Below, piece by piece: positions 1 through 10,851 of a stretch of 49,579 nt of DNA. The notes below the pieces were generated by a model, which was not told the DNA's origin, searched no databases, and saw nothing but the letters and a program-made list of their open reading frames with translations. The first letter of the stretch is position 1. Every line of letters starts with the position of its first letter. The stretch spans positions 1-49,579 of the forward strand of contig JACDUA010000011.1 of assembly GCA_013519935.1 (NCBI GenBank), read 5' to 3'. Position numbers and translations under genes: made by a program. Source of the stretch: Ectothiorhodospiraceae bacterium WFHF3C12 (GTDB lineage Bacteria; Pseudomonadota; Gammaproteobacteria; Nitrococcales; Nitrococcaceae).

Positions 1-1644
1 TACGGCTTGCTGCCGGGCAGCGGCGGCACCTCCCCGCCGGCGCTCAACGAGGGCCAGGCGGCAGCCGTGGCGGCCATCCAGGGCAGCCTGGGCGGCTTTC
101 AGGCATGGCTGCTGGACGGCGTCACCGGCAGCGGCAAGACCGAGGTGTACCTCGCCGCCATCGACGCCGTCCTCGCCCACGGCCAGCAGGTGCTGGTCCT
201 GGTGCCGGAGATCGGGCTCACCCCGCAGCTGCTGCGGCGTTTCGCCCGGCGCTTCGAGGCGCCCATGGCGGTGCTTCACTCCGGCCTGTCCGACGGCGAG
301 CGCCTCGGCGCCTGGCTGGCGGCCGCACGGGGCGAGGCCCGGCTGGTCATCGGCACGCGCTCGGCGGTGTTCGCGCCGCTGGCGGAGCCCGGATTGATCG
401 TCGTCGACGAAGAGCACGACCTGTCCTTCAAGCAACAGGACGGGGTGCGCTACCACGGGCGCGACCTGGCCGTGGTCCGGGCGCAGCGCCTGGGCGTGCC
501 CATCGTCCTGGGCTCGGCCACGCCCTCCCTGGAGAGCCTGGCCAACGTGGAGCGCGACCGGTACCGGCGGCTGCACCTGCCGCAGCGGGCCGGCGGCGCG
601 AGCATGCCCACCTACCGGGTCATGGACATCCGCGGCAAGCCCCTGAAGGACGGGCTGTCGCAGCCACTGATCGAGCGCATGCGCACTCACCTCGCCGGTG
701 ACGGCCAGGTATTGCTGTTCCTCAATCGCCGCGGCTTTGCCCCGACGCTGCTCTGCCACGAATGCGGCTGGCTGGCGGAATGCCCGCGCTGCGACGCGCG
801 GCTGACCCTCCATCAACGCCGGATGCGGCTGATCTGCCACCACTGCGACTACCAGCGCGGCGTTGACGAGTTCTGTCCTGACTGTGACAGCGCGGACCTG
901 CGTCCCGTCGGTCAAGGCACGGAGCGGCTGGAACAGGCGCTGGATCTGCACTTCCCGGGCGTCGGCCGCGTGCGCATCGACCGCGACAGCACGCGCCGCC
1001 GCGGCGCGCTGGAGCAGCAGCTGGCCGCGGCGGCGAAGCCGGAGAACCGGATTCTGCTGGGCACGCAGATGCTGGCCAAGGGGCACCATCTGCCTGCCGT
1101 GACCCTGGCCGCCGTGGTGGATGCCGATCAGGGCCTGTTCGGCAGCGATTTCCGCGCCCCCGAGCGCCTCGCTCAGTTGCTGGTGCAGGTCGCCGGCCGG
1201 GCCGGGCGGGCCGATCGCCCGGGAGAGGTCGCCATCCAGACCCATCACCCGGAGCACCCGCTGCTGCAGACCCTGCTCAGCAGCGACTACGCCCGGTTCG
1301 CCCAGGAGGCGCTGGCGGAGCGCCGTGCCATCCGGCTGCCGCCCTACACCGCCATGGCCCTGCTGCGAGCCGAGGCCGTCGACCCGGAGCCGCCCACGCA
1401 GTTCCTCGAAAGCGCGCGGCGGTCGGCGGAACGCCAGGCCGTGCCGGGCGTGGAGCTGCTCGGCCCCGTGCCCGCGCCCATGGAACGCCGCGCCGGGCGT
1501 TACCGGGCCCAGCTGCTGCTGCAGGCCGAACAGCGTGCCCACCTCCAGCAGTTGCTGAGCCGATGGGTGATCGGCCTCGCCGAACTGCCCTCCGCCCGGC
1601 GGGTGCGGTGGTCGCTGGACGTGGACCCGATGGAGATGCTGTAG
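1..1644 (+). CDS. priA: Primosomal protein N' (PriA helicase), 5'-truncated by window edge
   Basis: Superfamily 2 DNA helicase that restarts stalled replication forks by loading the primosome. The window opens inside the gene, so about 547 C-terminal residues are present and the N-terminal DNA-binding part (roughly 190 residues in the E. coli protein of 732) lies outside. Visible are the Walker A motif GVTGSGKTE, the DEEHD box (VVDEEHD), the Zn-binding cysteine cluster (CHECGW..CPRC..CHHC..CPDC), and the late helicase motifs GTQMLAKGHHLP and QVAGRAGRA. The stop TAG is followed by argS on the same strand after about 95 bases. The order priA-argS-SPOR gene matches what I know of Pseudomonas. 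Identity is secure; only the start is missing. Confidence 0.97.
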   Translation, partial: YGLLPGSGGTSPPALNEGQAAAVAAIQGSLGGFQAWLLDGVTGSGKTEVYLAAIDAVLAHGQQVLVLVPEIGLTPQLLRRFARRFEAPMAVLHSGLSDGERLGAWLAAARGEARLVIGTRSAVFAPLAEPGLIVVDEEHDLSFKQQDGVRYHGRDLAVVRAQRLGVPIVLGSATPSLESLANVERDRYRRLHLPQRAGGASMPTYRVMDIRGKPLKDGLSQPLIERMRTHLAGDGQVLLFLNRRGFAPTLLCHECGWLAECPRCDARLTLHQRRMRLICHHCDYQRGVDEFCPDCDSADLRPVGQGTERLEQALDLHFPGVGRVRIDRDSTRRRGALEQQLAAAAKPENRILLGTQMLAKGHHLPAVTLAAVVDADQGLFGSDFRAPERLAQLLVQVAGRAGRADRPGEVAIQTHHPEHPLLQTLLSSDYARFAQEALAERRAIRLPPYTAMALLRAEAVDPEPPTQFLESARRSAERQAVPGVELLGPVPAPMERRAGRYRAQLLLQAEQRAHLQQLLSRWVIGLAELPSARRVRWSLDVDPMEML

Positions 1645-1674
1645 CGGTGCATTGCCGGTCTGCGGTCCACGCCC

Positions 1675-1702
1675 TTGATTCAGGCACCTCACCCGCCATA
1701 AT
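1675..1702 (+). promoter_or_regulatory. Probable sigma-70 promoter for argS
   Basis: TTGATT at 1675-1680 and CATAAT at 1697-1702 are separated by 16 bases and sit 39 bases before the argS start. They match the consensus hexamers at 4 of 6 and 5 of 6 positions. This would start argS independently of priA. Confidence 0.5.
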
Positions 1703-1740
1703 AGTGCGCCTCACGCCGCCCGCATCGCACTGAGCACCTT

Positions 1741-3498
1741 ATGAAGAAGCAGCTCGCCGAACTGGTTCACCGTGCCCTGGAACAGCTCAAGGCCGACGGC
1801 ATACTGCCGGCGGACGCCGTCGTGGACGTGCAGATCGAGCGCGGCCGCGGCGAGGGGCATGGCGATTTCGCCACCAACACGGCGATGCGGCTGGCCAAGC
1901 CGGCCGGACGCCCGCCCCGGGAGCTGGCCCAGGCCCTGGTGGAGGCTCTGCCGGCCCACGAGCACGTCGAGCGGGTGGAGGTGGCCGGCCCTGGCTTCAT
2001 CAACTTCTTCATCAGCCCGGACGCGGCCTTCGCCGTGGTCAGCGAGATTCTCGACGCGGCGGAGCATTTCGGGCGCGGCGAGCCCACGGGTCAGCGCATC
2101 ATGGTGGAGTTCGTTTCCGCCAACCCCACCGGCCCGCTGCACGTGGGCCATGGCCGCGGCGCGGCCTACGGCGGCACCCTGTGCAACCTGCTGACCGCCG
2201 CCGGCCACCAGGTCCACCGGGAGTACTACGTCAACGACGCGGGGCGGCAGATGGACATCCTCGCCGCCAGCGTGCTGATCCGCTACCTGCAGCTCTTCGA
2301 CACCGACCTGCGCTTCCCGGACAACGGCTACCGCGGCGACTACATCCACGCGATTGCCGGGGATCTCAGGGCCCGCGACGGCGAAGCCTATCGGATCGAC
2401 AGCGCCGCGCTCGCCGCCGGGCTTCCGGCGGACGCCAGTGAGGGCGGCGACAAGGAAAAGCACATCGACGCCGTGGTGCGGCGGGCCCGTGAGCTGCTGG
2501 GCGAGGAACGCTACCAGGCCGTCCACCAGGCCGCCCTGGACGCTATCCTCGGCGACATCCGGGACGACCTCGCCGCCTTTGGCGTCGATTACGACGAGTG
2601 GTTCTCCGAGCGTTCCCTGACCGACACCGGTGCCGTGGACCACGCCCTGGGCAAGCTGCGGGAGGCCGGCCACCTCTACGAGGCCGAGGGCGCGCTGTGG
2701 TTCCGCTCCTCCGAGTTCGGCGACGAGAAGGACCGCGTGGTGCGCCGCGCCGACGGGGCCATCACCTACTTCGCCTCCGACATCGCCTACCACCTGAACA
2801 AGCTCGAGCGCGGCTTCGACACCTGTATCGACGTGTGGGGCGCCGACCACCACGGCTATGTGCCCCGGGTCCGGGCCGCCATCCGCGCCTTTGACGCCGA
2901 CGACAGTCGCCTGGAGGTGCGTCTCGTGCAGTTCGCCATCCTCTACCAGGGCGGCGAGCGGCTGCAGATGTCCACCCGTTCCGGCGAATTCGTCACGCTG
3001 CGCGAGTTGCGCGAGGAAGTGGGCGGCGACGCGGCACGCTTTTTCTACGTCATGCGCAAACCGGAACAGCACCTGGACTTCGATCTGGATCTGGCCAAGT
3101 CGGAGTCCTCCGACAACCCCGTCTACTACATCCAGTACGCCCATGCCCGGATCTGCAGCGTGTTGCGGCAGATGGCCGAAAAGGGCCTGACCCACGACGC
3201 CGAACACGGACGCGCCAACCTGTCCCGGCTCACGGAGAGCCACGAGCAGGACCTGCTGACGTCCCTGGCGAAGTACCCGGAGCTGGTGGAGTCAGCAGCG
3301 GCGGCCCGCGAACCTCACCAGCTGGCCCACTATCTGCGGGAGCTCGCCAACGGTTTCCACACCTACTACAACGCCCACACCTTCCTCACCGACGAGCCGG
3401 CGTTGCGCGACGCCCGTCTGAACCTCATCCTGGCCACGCGGCAGGTGATCCGGAACGGGCTCGACATCCTGGGCGTATCCGCCCCGGAGACGATGTAA
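1741..3498 (+). CDS. argS: Arginyl-tRNA synthetase
   Basis: Class I aminoacyl-tRNA synthetase that charges tRNA-Arg in the cytosol. The 585-residue protein has the usual family length. It starts with the Arg-tRNA synthetase N-terminal additional domain (about residues 1-90), then the HIGH-type signature within [15 protein letters not shown] (about residues 123-137). The catalytic core includes [11 protein letters not shown], and the DALR-type anticodon-binding domain fills the last 130 residues. The ATG start is preceded by the promoter-like hexamers at 1675-1702. The stop codon directly abuts the GTG start of the SPOR gene, so the two are almost certainly cotranscribed. Confidence 0.98.
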   Translation: MKKQLAELVHRALEQLKADGILPADAVVDVQIERGRGEGHGDFATNTAMRLAKPAGRPPRELAQALVEALPAHEHVERVEVAGPGFINFFISPDAAFAVVSEILDAAEHFGRGEPTGQRIMVEFVSANPTGPLHVGHGRGAAYGGTLCNLLTAAGHQVHREYYVNDAGRQMDILAASVLIRYLQLFDTDLRFPDNGYRGDYIHAIAGDLRARDGEAYRIDSAALAAGLPADASEGGDKEKHIDAVVRRARELLGEERYQAVHQAALDAILGDIRDDLAAFGVDYDEWFSERSLTDTGAVDHALGKLREAGHLYEAEGALWFRSSEFGDEKDRVVRRADGAITYFASDIAYHLNKLERGFDTCIDVWGADHHGYVPRVRAAIRAFDADDSRLEVRLVQFAILYQGGERLQMSTRSGEFVTLRELREEVGGDAARFFYVMRKPEQHLDFDLDLAKSESSDNPVYYIQYAHARICSVLRQMAEKGLTHDAEHGRANLSRLTESHEQDLLTSLAKYPELVESAAAAREPHQLAHYLRELANGFHTYYNAHTFLTDEPALRDARLNLILATRQVIRNGLDILGVSAPETM

Positions 3499-4128
3499 GT
3501 GGCGCGCGACTACAAACGCACCAATCAGGCCAGGAAAAAGCGCAGCGAAGGGCGGTCCCTGCCGGGCTGGGTCTGGGGCATTTCGGGCCTCGCCATCGGT
3601 CTGTTCGTCGCCCTGCTCGTGCACCTGAACCAGCAGAACCCGGGCGGTCCCCAGAGCATTCGCGACTTCCTGGAGGAAACCGCGGGCGGCGGCGGCACGC
3701 AAAGCAGCGCCGACGATGGGCCGGGCCGGGAGGAAACGGCCGACGACGCGAAGCCCACTTTCGAGTTCTACAAGCTCCTGCCCCAGCAGGAAGTGGTGGT
3801 ACCCGACGCCGAGCCGGAAGACGAGACCGGCACTCCGGCCCCCGAGGCCAGCCCCCAGCCCTCGCCGGAGCAGCCTCCGGCGGAAAGCGGAATCCACTAC
3901 CTGCTGCAGGCCGGCTCGTTCCAGAACCACAAGGACGCCGACCGGCTCAAGGCCGAGCTCGCCCTGCTGGGCGTCGAGGCCCACATCCAGACGGTCACCC
4001 TGCAGGGGGGCGAGACCTGGCACCGGGTGCGTATCGGCCCCTTCTCCGACCAGCGCGACCTCAACGGCGTCCGCCACCGCCTGCAGACCAACGGCGTCGA
4101 GACGATTTTGCTCAAGCGGAAAAGCTGA
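3499..4128 (+). CDS. SPOR-domain cell-division protein (FtsN-like)
   Basis: A 209-residue bitopic inner-membrane protein. It has a short basic cytoplasmic tail (MARDYKRTNQARKKRS), one membrane helix at about residues 22-43 (WVWGISGLAIGLFVALLVHL), and a Pro/Glu-rich periplasmic linker. A C-terminal SPOR domain at about 130-207 (HYLLQAGSFQNHKDADRLKAEL, then WHRVRIGPF) would bind denuded septal peptidoglycan. GTG start directly after the argS stop. In Pseudomonas the gene at this place is the FtsN-like SPOR protein and is followed by hslVU; here hslVU is absent and a repeat cluster follows. Role in division is inferred from domain and position. Confidence 0.85.
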   Translation: MARDYKRTNQARKKRSEGRSLPGWVWGISGLAIGLFVALLVHLNQQNPGGPQSIRDFLEETAGGGGTQSSADDGPGREETADDAKPTFEFYKLLPQQEVVVPDAEPEDETGTPAPEASPQPSPEQPPAESGIHYLLQAGSFQNHKDADRLKAELALLGVEAHIQTVTLQGGETWHRVRIGPFSDQRDLNGVRHRLQTNGVETILLKRKS

Positions 4129-4133
4129 AGACG

Positions 4134-4577
4134 GTTGGCCGCGGATGGGACGCTGATTCAAGTCGGGGATTGCGACTAAACCACCTGTAGGAGCGCCGCC
4201 AGGTACGATGGCCGGACCCAGCCCCGCACGGCGAATCGCGGCGCGCCGCTCCTACACGTGCCATAGACCTGCTTTAGGAACGGCCCCGGCCACTAACCGG
4301 CCAATACCCGTCGCCGCGAGGACGCGCCTCCCACACCCGGATTCCGTGCCCCTCGGCCTGTTGACGGTTGTAGGAGCGGCCCCTGGCCGCGAACCGGCTG
4401 GAAAAGATTCGCGACGGGGACGTCGCTCCCACAGGTGCCACGGCTCGCCCTGCGTGGGAGCGGCGACCCCGCCGCGAATGGGATCTCGGCCCGTTTGAGT
4501 GGGAAATTCGCGCCGACGTCGGCGCTCCCACGAAACCCGGCCCTCCAATCAGTGTTCATCCATGTTCATTCGCGGCT
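4134..4577. repeat. Repeat cluster A: REP-like hairpins bracketed by inverted GATGAAC repeats
   Basis: No gene in 4129-4555. The left arm (about 4134-4160) contains GCCGCGGATGGGACGCTGATT. The right arm (4547-4577) is the reverse-complement type, AATCAGTGTTCATCCATG followed by TTCATTCGCGGCTT. Between them lie at least six REP-like units: 4186-4256 (a long hairpin, TGTAGGAGCG to CGCTCCTACA), 4310-4336, 4369-4398 (GTAGGAGCGGCC..GGCCGCGAA), 4406-4435, 4452-4481 and 4505-4532, plus a degenerate copy near 4275-4300. Units occur in both orientations. The right arm overlaps the 3' end of the next gene. Confidence 0.85.
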
Positions 4578-5581
4578 TCCTCACCTTTCCGGCGCCGCTC
4601 AAGGATCTCCAGGCCCTGTCGGCCCGCCGTCAGCAGGAATACCGGGGCGCCCATGATCAGGTAGGAGTGGAAGGTGCAGAAGCGCCACAGGAGCACGGAG
4701 GCGACAATCTGCTCCGGGGGGAGGTAGGGCGCGAGCAGGGCGCCGAAGGTGAGCTCCACACCCACGGTCCCCCCCGGCAGGAAGGTGACGTGGCCCACCG
4801 ACAGGATGATCGCCTGGGAGACGAAGAGATAGCTCCAGGGCACGTCGAACCCGAGGAAATACACCACCATCGGCAACGTGCCATAACGCAGCAGCCACTG
4901 GCCGGCGCAGAAGAAGTAGGTCAGCAGCAGCCGCCGCGCCCCGAGCCTGGCGATGAGGCGGATGCCCTCCCGGAACTGGATCAGCCACCGCGCCAGCCGC
5001 CAGCGCATGCGGTGCAGGAACGGGAGCAACCGCATCAGCTTGCCCAGCCACAGCGCCGCCGGGCGATAGTGCCGCGGCAGCCAGAACAGCAGCGGCACGC
5101 TCACCGCCAGCACGCCCACGAACGCACCTGCCGCCCAGGCAAGGTCGTGGGTACCGGGACCAAGCATGAAGATGAGCAGGGCCACCGGCAGCGCCGTGGC
5201 CATGAACACCAGGTCGGTGAGCTGATCCACAGCCACCACCGCGGCGCTCTGGCCGAAGCGCAGACCCTGACGGGAGAACAGGAACATGTACGTGGCCATG
5301 CCGCCCGTGTAGGCGGGGGTGGCGGCGCCCGCGAACTCGGCGCTGACCACGTAGGCGTAGGACCGCCCCGGTCGCAGCCTCACGCCGAGGCCGTTGACCA
5401 GCACGTACATGCGCGCGGCGTTGAATGCCCAGGCGCCGAGCACCATGGCCAGAATCACCGCAAAGCCGACCAGGCTCAGCTCGCGCAGCTGCTCCAGGCT
5501 CTCCAGCCCGCCGAAGAGCAACGGCAGGGCAATGCTCAGGGCAATGCTCAGCGGTATCAGTAGCAGATAGAGTCTGTTCAC
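4556..5581 (-). CDS. Flippase-like integral membrane protein (UPF0104 / LPG-synthase TM domain family)
   Basis: A 341-residue polytopic membrane protein with about eight hydrophobic helices and no soluble catalytic domain. It resembles the YbhN/AglD2-type transmembrane module (lysylphosphatidylglycerol synthetase TM region), whose members are thought to move lipids or polyprenyl-linked sugars. Features include the N-terminal helix MNRLYLLLIPLSIALSIALP, the segment GGMATYMFLFSRQGL and the C-terminal LPGGTVGVELTFGALLAPYL. It stands alone, convergent to the SPOR gene. The last residues (EEAANEHG) and stop codon are encoded by the right arm of repeat cluster A, so the native C-terminus may have been replaced. 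Substrate unknown. Confidence 0.8.
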   Translation of the reverse strand: MNRLYLLLIPLSIALSIALPLLFGGLESLEQLRELSLVGFAVILAMVLGAWAFNAARMYVLVNGLGVRLRPGRSYAYVVSAEFAGAATPAYTGGMATYMFLFSRQGLRFGQSAAVVAVDQLTDLVFMATALPVALLIFMLGPGTHDLAWAAGAFVGVLAVSVPLLFWLPRHYRPAALWLGKLMRLLPFLHRMRWRLARWLIQFREGIRLIARLGARRLLLTYFFCAGQWLLRYGTLPMVVYFLGFDVPWSYLFVSQAIILSVGHVTFLPGGTVGVELTFGALLAPYLPPEQIVASVLLWRFCTFHSYLIMGAPVFLLTAGRQGLEILERRRKGEEAANEHG

Positions 5582-5754
5582 CGTGCGTCAGCGGTCCTTG
5601 ACGGGTCCACGGAATACGGCCGACGGCCGTGACTGGGGCGCCACTGTACCCCAGAGCGTCAAGGGAGACTATTGCGGCCACGTGAACCCCTGCTGCGGGG
5701 CGGACCGGGCGCCGCCGGCCTCCGCGACGGCGCGTCCCGTGTCGTAATCCGGCG

Positions 5755-6639
5755 TCAGAGGCTCTTCTTGTTGCCCGTCTCGAACAGCTCGCGCTTGGCC
5801 CGATACAACGCCGAGATATCCTCGTCGCCGTGGCCCTCCTCCATGAGCCGCTCGTAGTGCTTGAGCGTCATCTCGACCACGGGCAGGGCCACGTCCAGCT
5901 TGTCCAGCATCTGCCGGCAGATGCTGAGATCCTTGTGGTGAAGGGCCAGCTTGAAGCCCGGCTCGTAAACGCCCTTGGTCATGGTCTTGCCGCGGTGGTT
6001 GACGAACCAGTTGCCGGCGGCGCCGCCGCCGACCACGTCCACCACCTTGTCCATGTCCAGGCCCATGGTCTGGCCGAAGGCCAGCGCCTCGGTCACGGCC
6101 TGGTTGATGCCGGCGGCCATGATCTGGTTGACCGCCTTGGTGGCCTGCCCCTTGCCGGATTCGCCCATGTAGGTCTGGGACTTGCTGATGGCCTCCAGCA
6201 CCGGCAGCGCCCGGTCGAAGGCCTCCCGCTCGCCGCCGACCATCATGACCATGGTGGCGTTGTGCGCGCCTTCCTTGCCGCCGGAGACCGGAGCATCCAG
6301 CAAGCGCGCACCCTTGGCGGCGACAACCTCCGCCGCCTTGTTCACGGTATCCACGCTGACGGTGGACGTGTCCACGACCACCTTGCCCTCGGCAAGGCCC
6401 GGGGCCAGGGCCTCCATCATCTCCAGCACGTCTTCGTCCCGGGAGACGCAGGTGATGATGACATCGCATGCCCGCGCCACTTCGGCGGGATCCGCGGCCG
6501 CGTCCACGCCCAGCTCTTTCGCCCAGTCCTCGGCGACCTGCCGGGTACGGTTCCAGATACTGGCCAGCATGCCCGCCCGGGCCAGATTCTTCGCCATGCC
6601 GGAGCCCATGGCCCCGAGACCGATCACACCTGCTTTCAT
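5755..6639 (-). CDS. NAD(P)-dependent beta-hydroxyacid dehydrogenase (3-hydroxyisobutyrate / tartronate semialdehyde reductase family)
   Basis: A 294-residue soluble oxidoreductase, the usual length for the family. The N-terminal Rossmann fold begins with GVIGLGAMGSGMAKNLARAG (about residues 4-23). The substrate signature DAPVSGGKEGA lies at about 115-125, and the catalytic lysine is in KAVNQIMAAG. It would oxidise or reduce a short 3-hydroxyacid with NAD(P)H. It lies 28 bases downstream of speA on the same strand, so it is probably cotranscribed, although no pathway link to polyamines is evident. Substrate (hydroxyisobutyrate, tartronate semialdehyde or glyoxylate-type acids) cannot be decided from sequence alone. 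Confidence 0.9.
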   Translation of the reverse strand: MKAGVIGLGAMGSGMAKNLARAGMLASIWNRTRQVAEDWAKELGVDAAADPAEVARACDVIITCVSRDEDVLEMMEALAPGLAEGKVVVDTSTVSVDTVNKAAEVVAAKGARLLDAPVSGGKEGAHNATMVMMVGGEREAFDRALPVLEAISKSQTYMGESGKGQATKAVNQIMAAGINQAVTEALAFGQTMGLDMDKVVDVVGGGAAGNWFVNHRGKTMTKGVYEPGFKLALHHKDLSICRQMLDKLDVALPVVEMTLKHYERLMEEGHGDEDISALYRAKRELFETGNKKSL

Positions 6640-6667
6640 GGCTCCATCCTCGTCTGCGTTGTCGTTG

Positions 6668-8548
<1,881 letters not shown>

Positions 8549-8627
8549 GTCGGATGCCAATCGCTATGCGAGGCGGAAAATACTAACATCTGGCCGCAAT
8601 GTTGAATCAGCCCGGTTGGGGAGCCCC

Positions 8628-9485
8628 ATGAGCCTGGACGAACACTGGTTTTCCGAACCCCTGGAGCCCGAGGGCGTCGCCTTCTCGCTGCGGGTGACCG
8701 AGAAGCTCCACGACGAGCGCACCGCCTACCAGCATCTCGAGGTCTACGAGACCGCCCGCTGGGGCCGGCTGATGCTGCTCGACGGCTGCGTGATGCTGAC
8801 CAGCCGCGACAATTTCATCTACCACGAGATGATGAGCCACCCGGCGCTGTTCGCCCACCCAGACCCGCGCGACGTGCTGATCATCGGCGGCGGCGACTGC
8901 GGCACCCTGCGCGAAGTACTGAAGCACCCCGGCGTTAACTCGGCCACCCAGGTGGACATCGACGAGGCCGTGACCCGGGCGTCGGAGCGCTTCTTTCCGG
9001 AGCTCTGCCAGGCCAACGACGACCCGCGCGCCCGGCTGCTGTTCGCGGATGGTGTACGCCACGTGGCCGAGGCCCGGCCGGACAGTCTGGATGTAGTGAT
9101 CGTCGACAGCACGGACCCCGTGGGCCCAGCGGAGGGCCTGTTCGGCGAGCCATTCCTGCGCGATGTCCGACGCGCCCTGAGACCCGGCGGCATCATGGTG
9201 CAACAGAGCGAGTCGCCGCTGTTCCACAGCGAGAGCATCATTGGCGCGCTGCATACGGCCATGGGCAATGCCGGATTCGACACGGTGCGCACGCTGACCT
9301 TTCCGCTGCCCAGCTACCCCGGCGGCTGGTGGTCGGCCACGCTGGGGGGCAAGGGCGCGGACGTGACGGCGCGCCGGCCCCAGGGCGCCGAGCCGGGTTT
9401 CGAGACCCGTTACTACAACGGCGAAATCCACGCGGCGGCGTTCGCGGCGCCGCAGTTCTGCCGGGGGGCCTTCGGCGCGGGCTGA
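8628..9485 (+). CDS. speE: Spermidine synthase (polyamine aminopropyltransferase)
   Basis: Transfers an aminopropyl group from decarboxylated S-adenosylmethionine to putrescine. It has 285 residues from the ATG at 8628, preceded by GGGGAG at 8618-8623. Signature motifs are HEMMSHPALFAHP, the nucleotide-binding GGGDCGTLREVLKH (normally GGGDGG; the second Asp-Gly pair is Cys-Gly here), VDIDEAV, the catalytic DVVIVDSTDPVGPAEGLF, and the C-terminal YYNGEIHAAAFAAP. Divergent from speA over 79 bases. The open frame extends 34 codons further upstream, into the speA start region, but no start there is as well supported. Confidence 0.96.
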   Translation: MSLDEHWFSEPLEPEGVAFSLRVTEKLHDERTAYQHLEVYETARWGRLMLLDGCVMLTSRDNFIYHEMMSHPALFAHPDPRDVLIIGGGDCGTLREVLKHPGVNSATQVDIDEAVTRASERFFPELCQANDDPRARLLFADGVRHVAEARPDSLDVVIVDSTDPVGPAEGLFGEPFLRDVRRALRPGGIMVQQSESPLFHSESIIGALHTAMGNAGFDTVRTLTFPLPSYPGGWWSATLGGKGADVTARRPQGAEPGFETRYYNGEIHAAAFAAPQFCRGAFGAG

Positions 9486-9509
9486 AACGCGGGATCGCTC
9501 CGTGTTCCG

Positions 9510-10007
9510 TCAAGGCGCGACGCTGACGCGGACCGCCCCGGTTTGATCCACCACGTCGATGCGCTCGATACCCGACTTCGGCAACGTGACCATAATACAG
9601 GGGCTGGTCAGCACCTGGGCCAGCATGGCGCCCTCGTCGGGCTCGCGCCACTCCACGGCCACGGTCGCCACGCCGTCCGCGAGGCTCGCGGCCTCCCCGT
9701 CCGCCAGGGCCAGGCCGTAGCCGGCGGTCTGGCGTCGGCCCATGAGCACCAGCAGCACACCCCGGGTGTCGAAGTCCACCTCCGGCAGCTCCGGCGGCCC
9801 CAGCCGGTACTGGCCGAACTGTATGCGCAGGGTCTCCAGCTGCTGCGGGTCGGCAATCCAGCGCGCGCCGGCGTCGGTCTGCGTGCGCCCGCACAGACCG
9901 TCGGCATAGATCTGCTCCGCCCGGATCGGCTGCTGGCCACCCGTCGCGGCACAGCCGCTCAGCGCCGCAATCAGGGCCCCGGCCAGCATCCCTTTCCAGT
10001 ATCCCAT
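9510..10007 (-). CDS. Lipoprotein with PrcB-type C-terminal domain
   Basis: A 165-residue predicted lipoprotein. The signal peptide MGYWKGMLAGALIAALSGC gives a lipobox with acylated Cys19. The mature part resembles the PrcB C-terminal (protease-complex associated) domain, with the typical block FDTRGVLLVLMGRRQTAGYGLAL and a TSPCIMVTLPKSG segment near the end. No protease gene is adjacent: it sits convergent to speE and upstream of, but on the same strand as, nothing closer than fetB (43 bases before its start). Function unknown; the domain assignment is from recalled motif patterns. Confidence 0.72.
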   Translation of the reverse strand: MGYWKGMLAGALIAALSGCAATGGQQPIRAEQIYADGLCGRTQTDAGARWIADPQQLETLRIQFGQYRLGPPELPEVDFDTRGVLLVLMGRRQTAGYGLALADGEAASLADGVATVAVEWREPDEGAMLAQVLTSPCIMVTLPKSGIERIDVVDQTGAVRVSVAP

Positions 10008-10050
10008 CTGTTCATCTCCCGGTTGTTGTCTAGATAGTTGGTCAGCGTGT

Positions 10051-10851
10051 TCAGCGCCGCCGCAGCCGGTCCAGCCGCAACCGTTCCCGGTCGTCGAACA
10101 GCCGCAGGGCGGTCAGCCAGACCGCCAGCAAAGTCCCGAACCCCGTGCCGGCGACGATCAACAGGAAAATCAGCACCTGGTACTTGACCGCCTCCGCAGG
10201 CGGTGCGCCGGCGAGAATCTGGCCGGTCATCATGCCGGGCAGACTCACCACGCCGGCCGCGGCCATGGCGTTGATCATGGGGATCATACCGTTGCGCATG
10301 GCCTGGGCACGAAGACCGCTGATGGCCTCCGACCAGGTCGCGCCCAGCATCAGCCGCGTCTCGATGATCTCACGCTGCTCCCAGGCATCGGTGGTCAGGC
10401 GGTCCAGGCTCAGGGCGATGCCGGTCATGGTATTGCCCAGCAGCATGCCGAGCAGCGGAATGGCGTACTGCGGTTTGAACCAGGGCTCGGGCTGCACCAC
10501 CGCCAGCAGGGCGAACACGGCCATGGCGAAGGACGACAGGAACATGGCGCCGGTACTCAGACCGAAGCCCCACAGCCCCGCCAGCGGACGCTTCTGCCGC
10601 GCCGAGACCTCGCGGCCCGCGACCAGCAGCATCACCAGGGCCATGAGGGCAACCCAGTGCAGCGCGCCGACGCCGAACAGCACCTCCAGCACCAGGCCCA
10701 GGAGACTGAGCTGGATGACCATGCGCACGACGGCGATGGTCATCGTCCGGGCCACCCCTAGCCGGCCGAGCCAGACCACCACCGCCAGGGCAGCCACCAG
10801 GGCGGCGGCCAGCACCAGATCGATGATAGACAGCGAGATTAGCGTGCTCAT
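10051..10851 (-). CDS. fetB: FetB/UPF0014 iron-export ABC permease
   Basis: A 266-residue inner-membrane protein with about seven helices, starting MSTLISLSIIDLVLAAALVAALAVVVWLGRLG. It contains the family hallmarks SLLGLVLEVLFG, LPGMMTGQILAG and PPAEAVKYQVLIFLLIVAGTGFG. In E. coli the FetAB pair exports iron and protects against peroxide stress. Its ATG overlaps the stop of the upstream ATPase gene (ATGA at 10848-10851), which supports translational coupling and a joint transporter. Family identity is firm; metal specificity is inferred from homologues. Confidence 0.92.
   Translation of the reverse strand: MSTLISLSIIDLVLAAALVAALAVVVWLGRLGVARTMTIAVVRMVIQLSLLGLVLEVLFGVGALHWVALMALVMLLVAGREVSARQKRPLAGLWGFGLSTGAMFLSSFAMAVFALLAVVQPEPWFKPQYAIPLLGMLLGNTMTGIALSLDRLTTDAWEQREIIETRLMLGATWSEAISGLRAQAMRNGMIPMINAMAAAGVVSLPGMMTGQILAGAPPAEAVKYQVLIFLLIVAGTGFGTLLAVWLTALRLFDDRERLRLDRLRRR

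Noticed and set aside
4186-4532. CRISPR-like appearance of repeated segments
   Set aside because: Units are palindromic, occur in both orientations, vary in sequence and have irregular spacing; no cas genes. They are REP-like elements.
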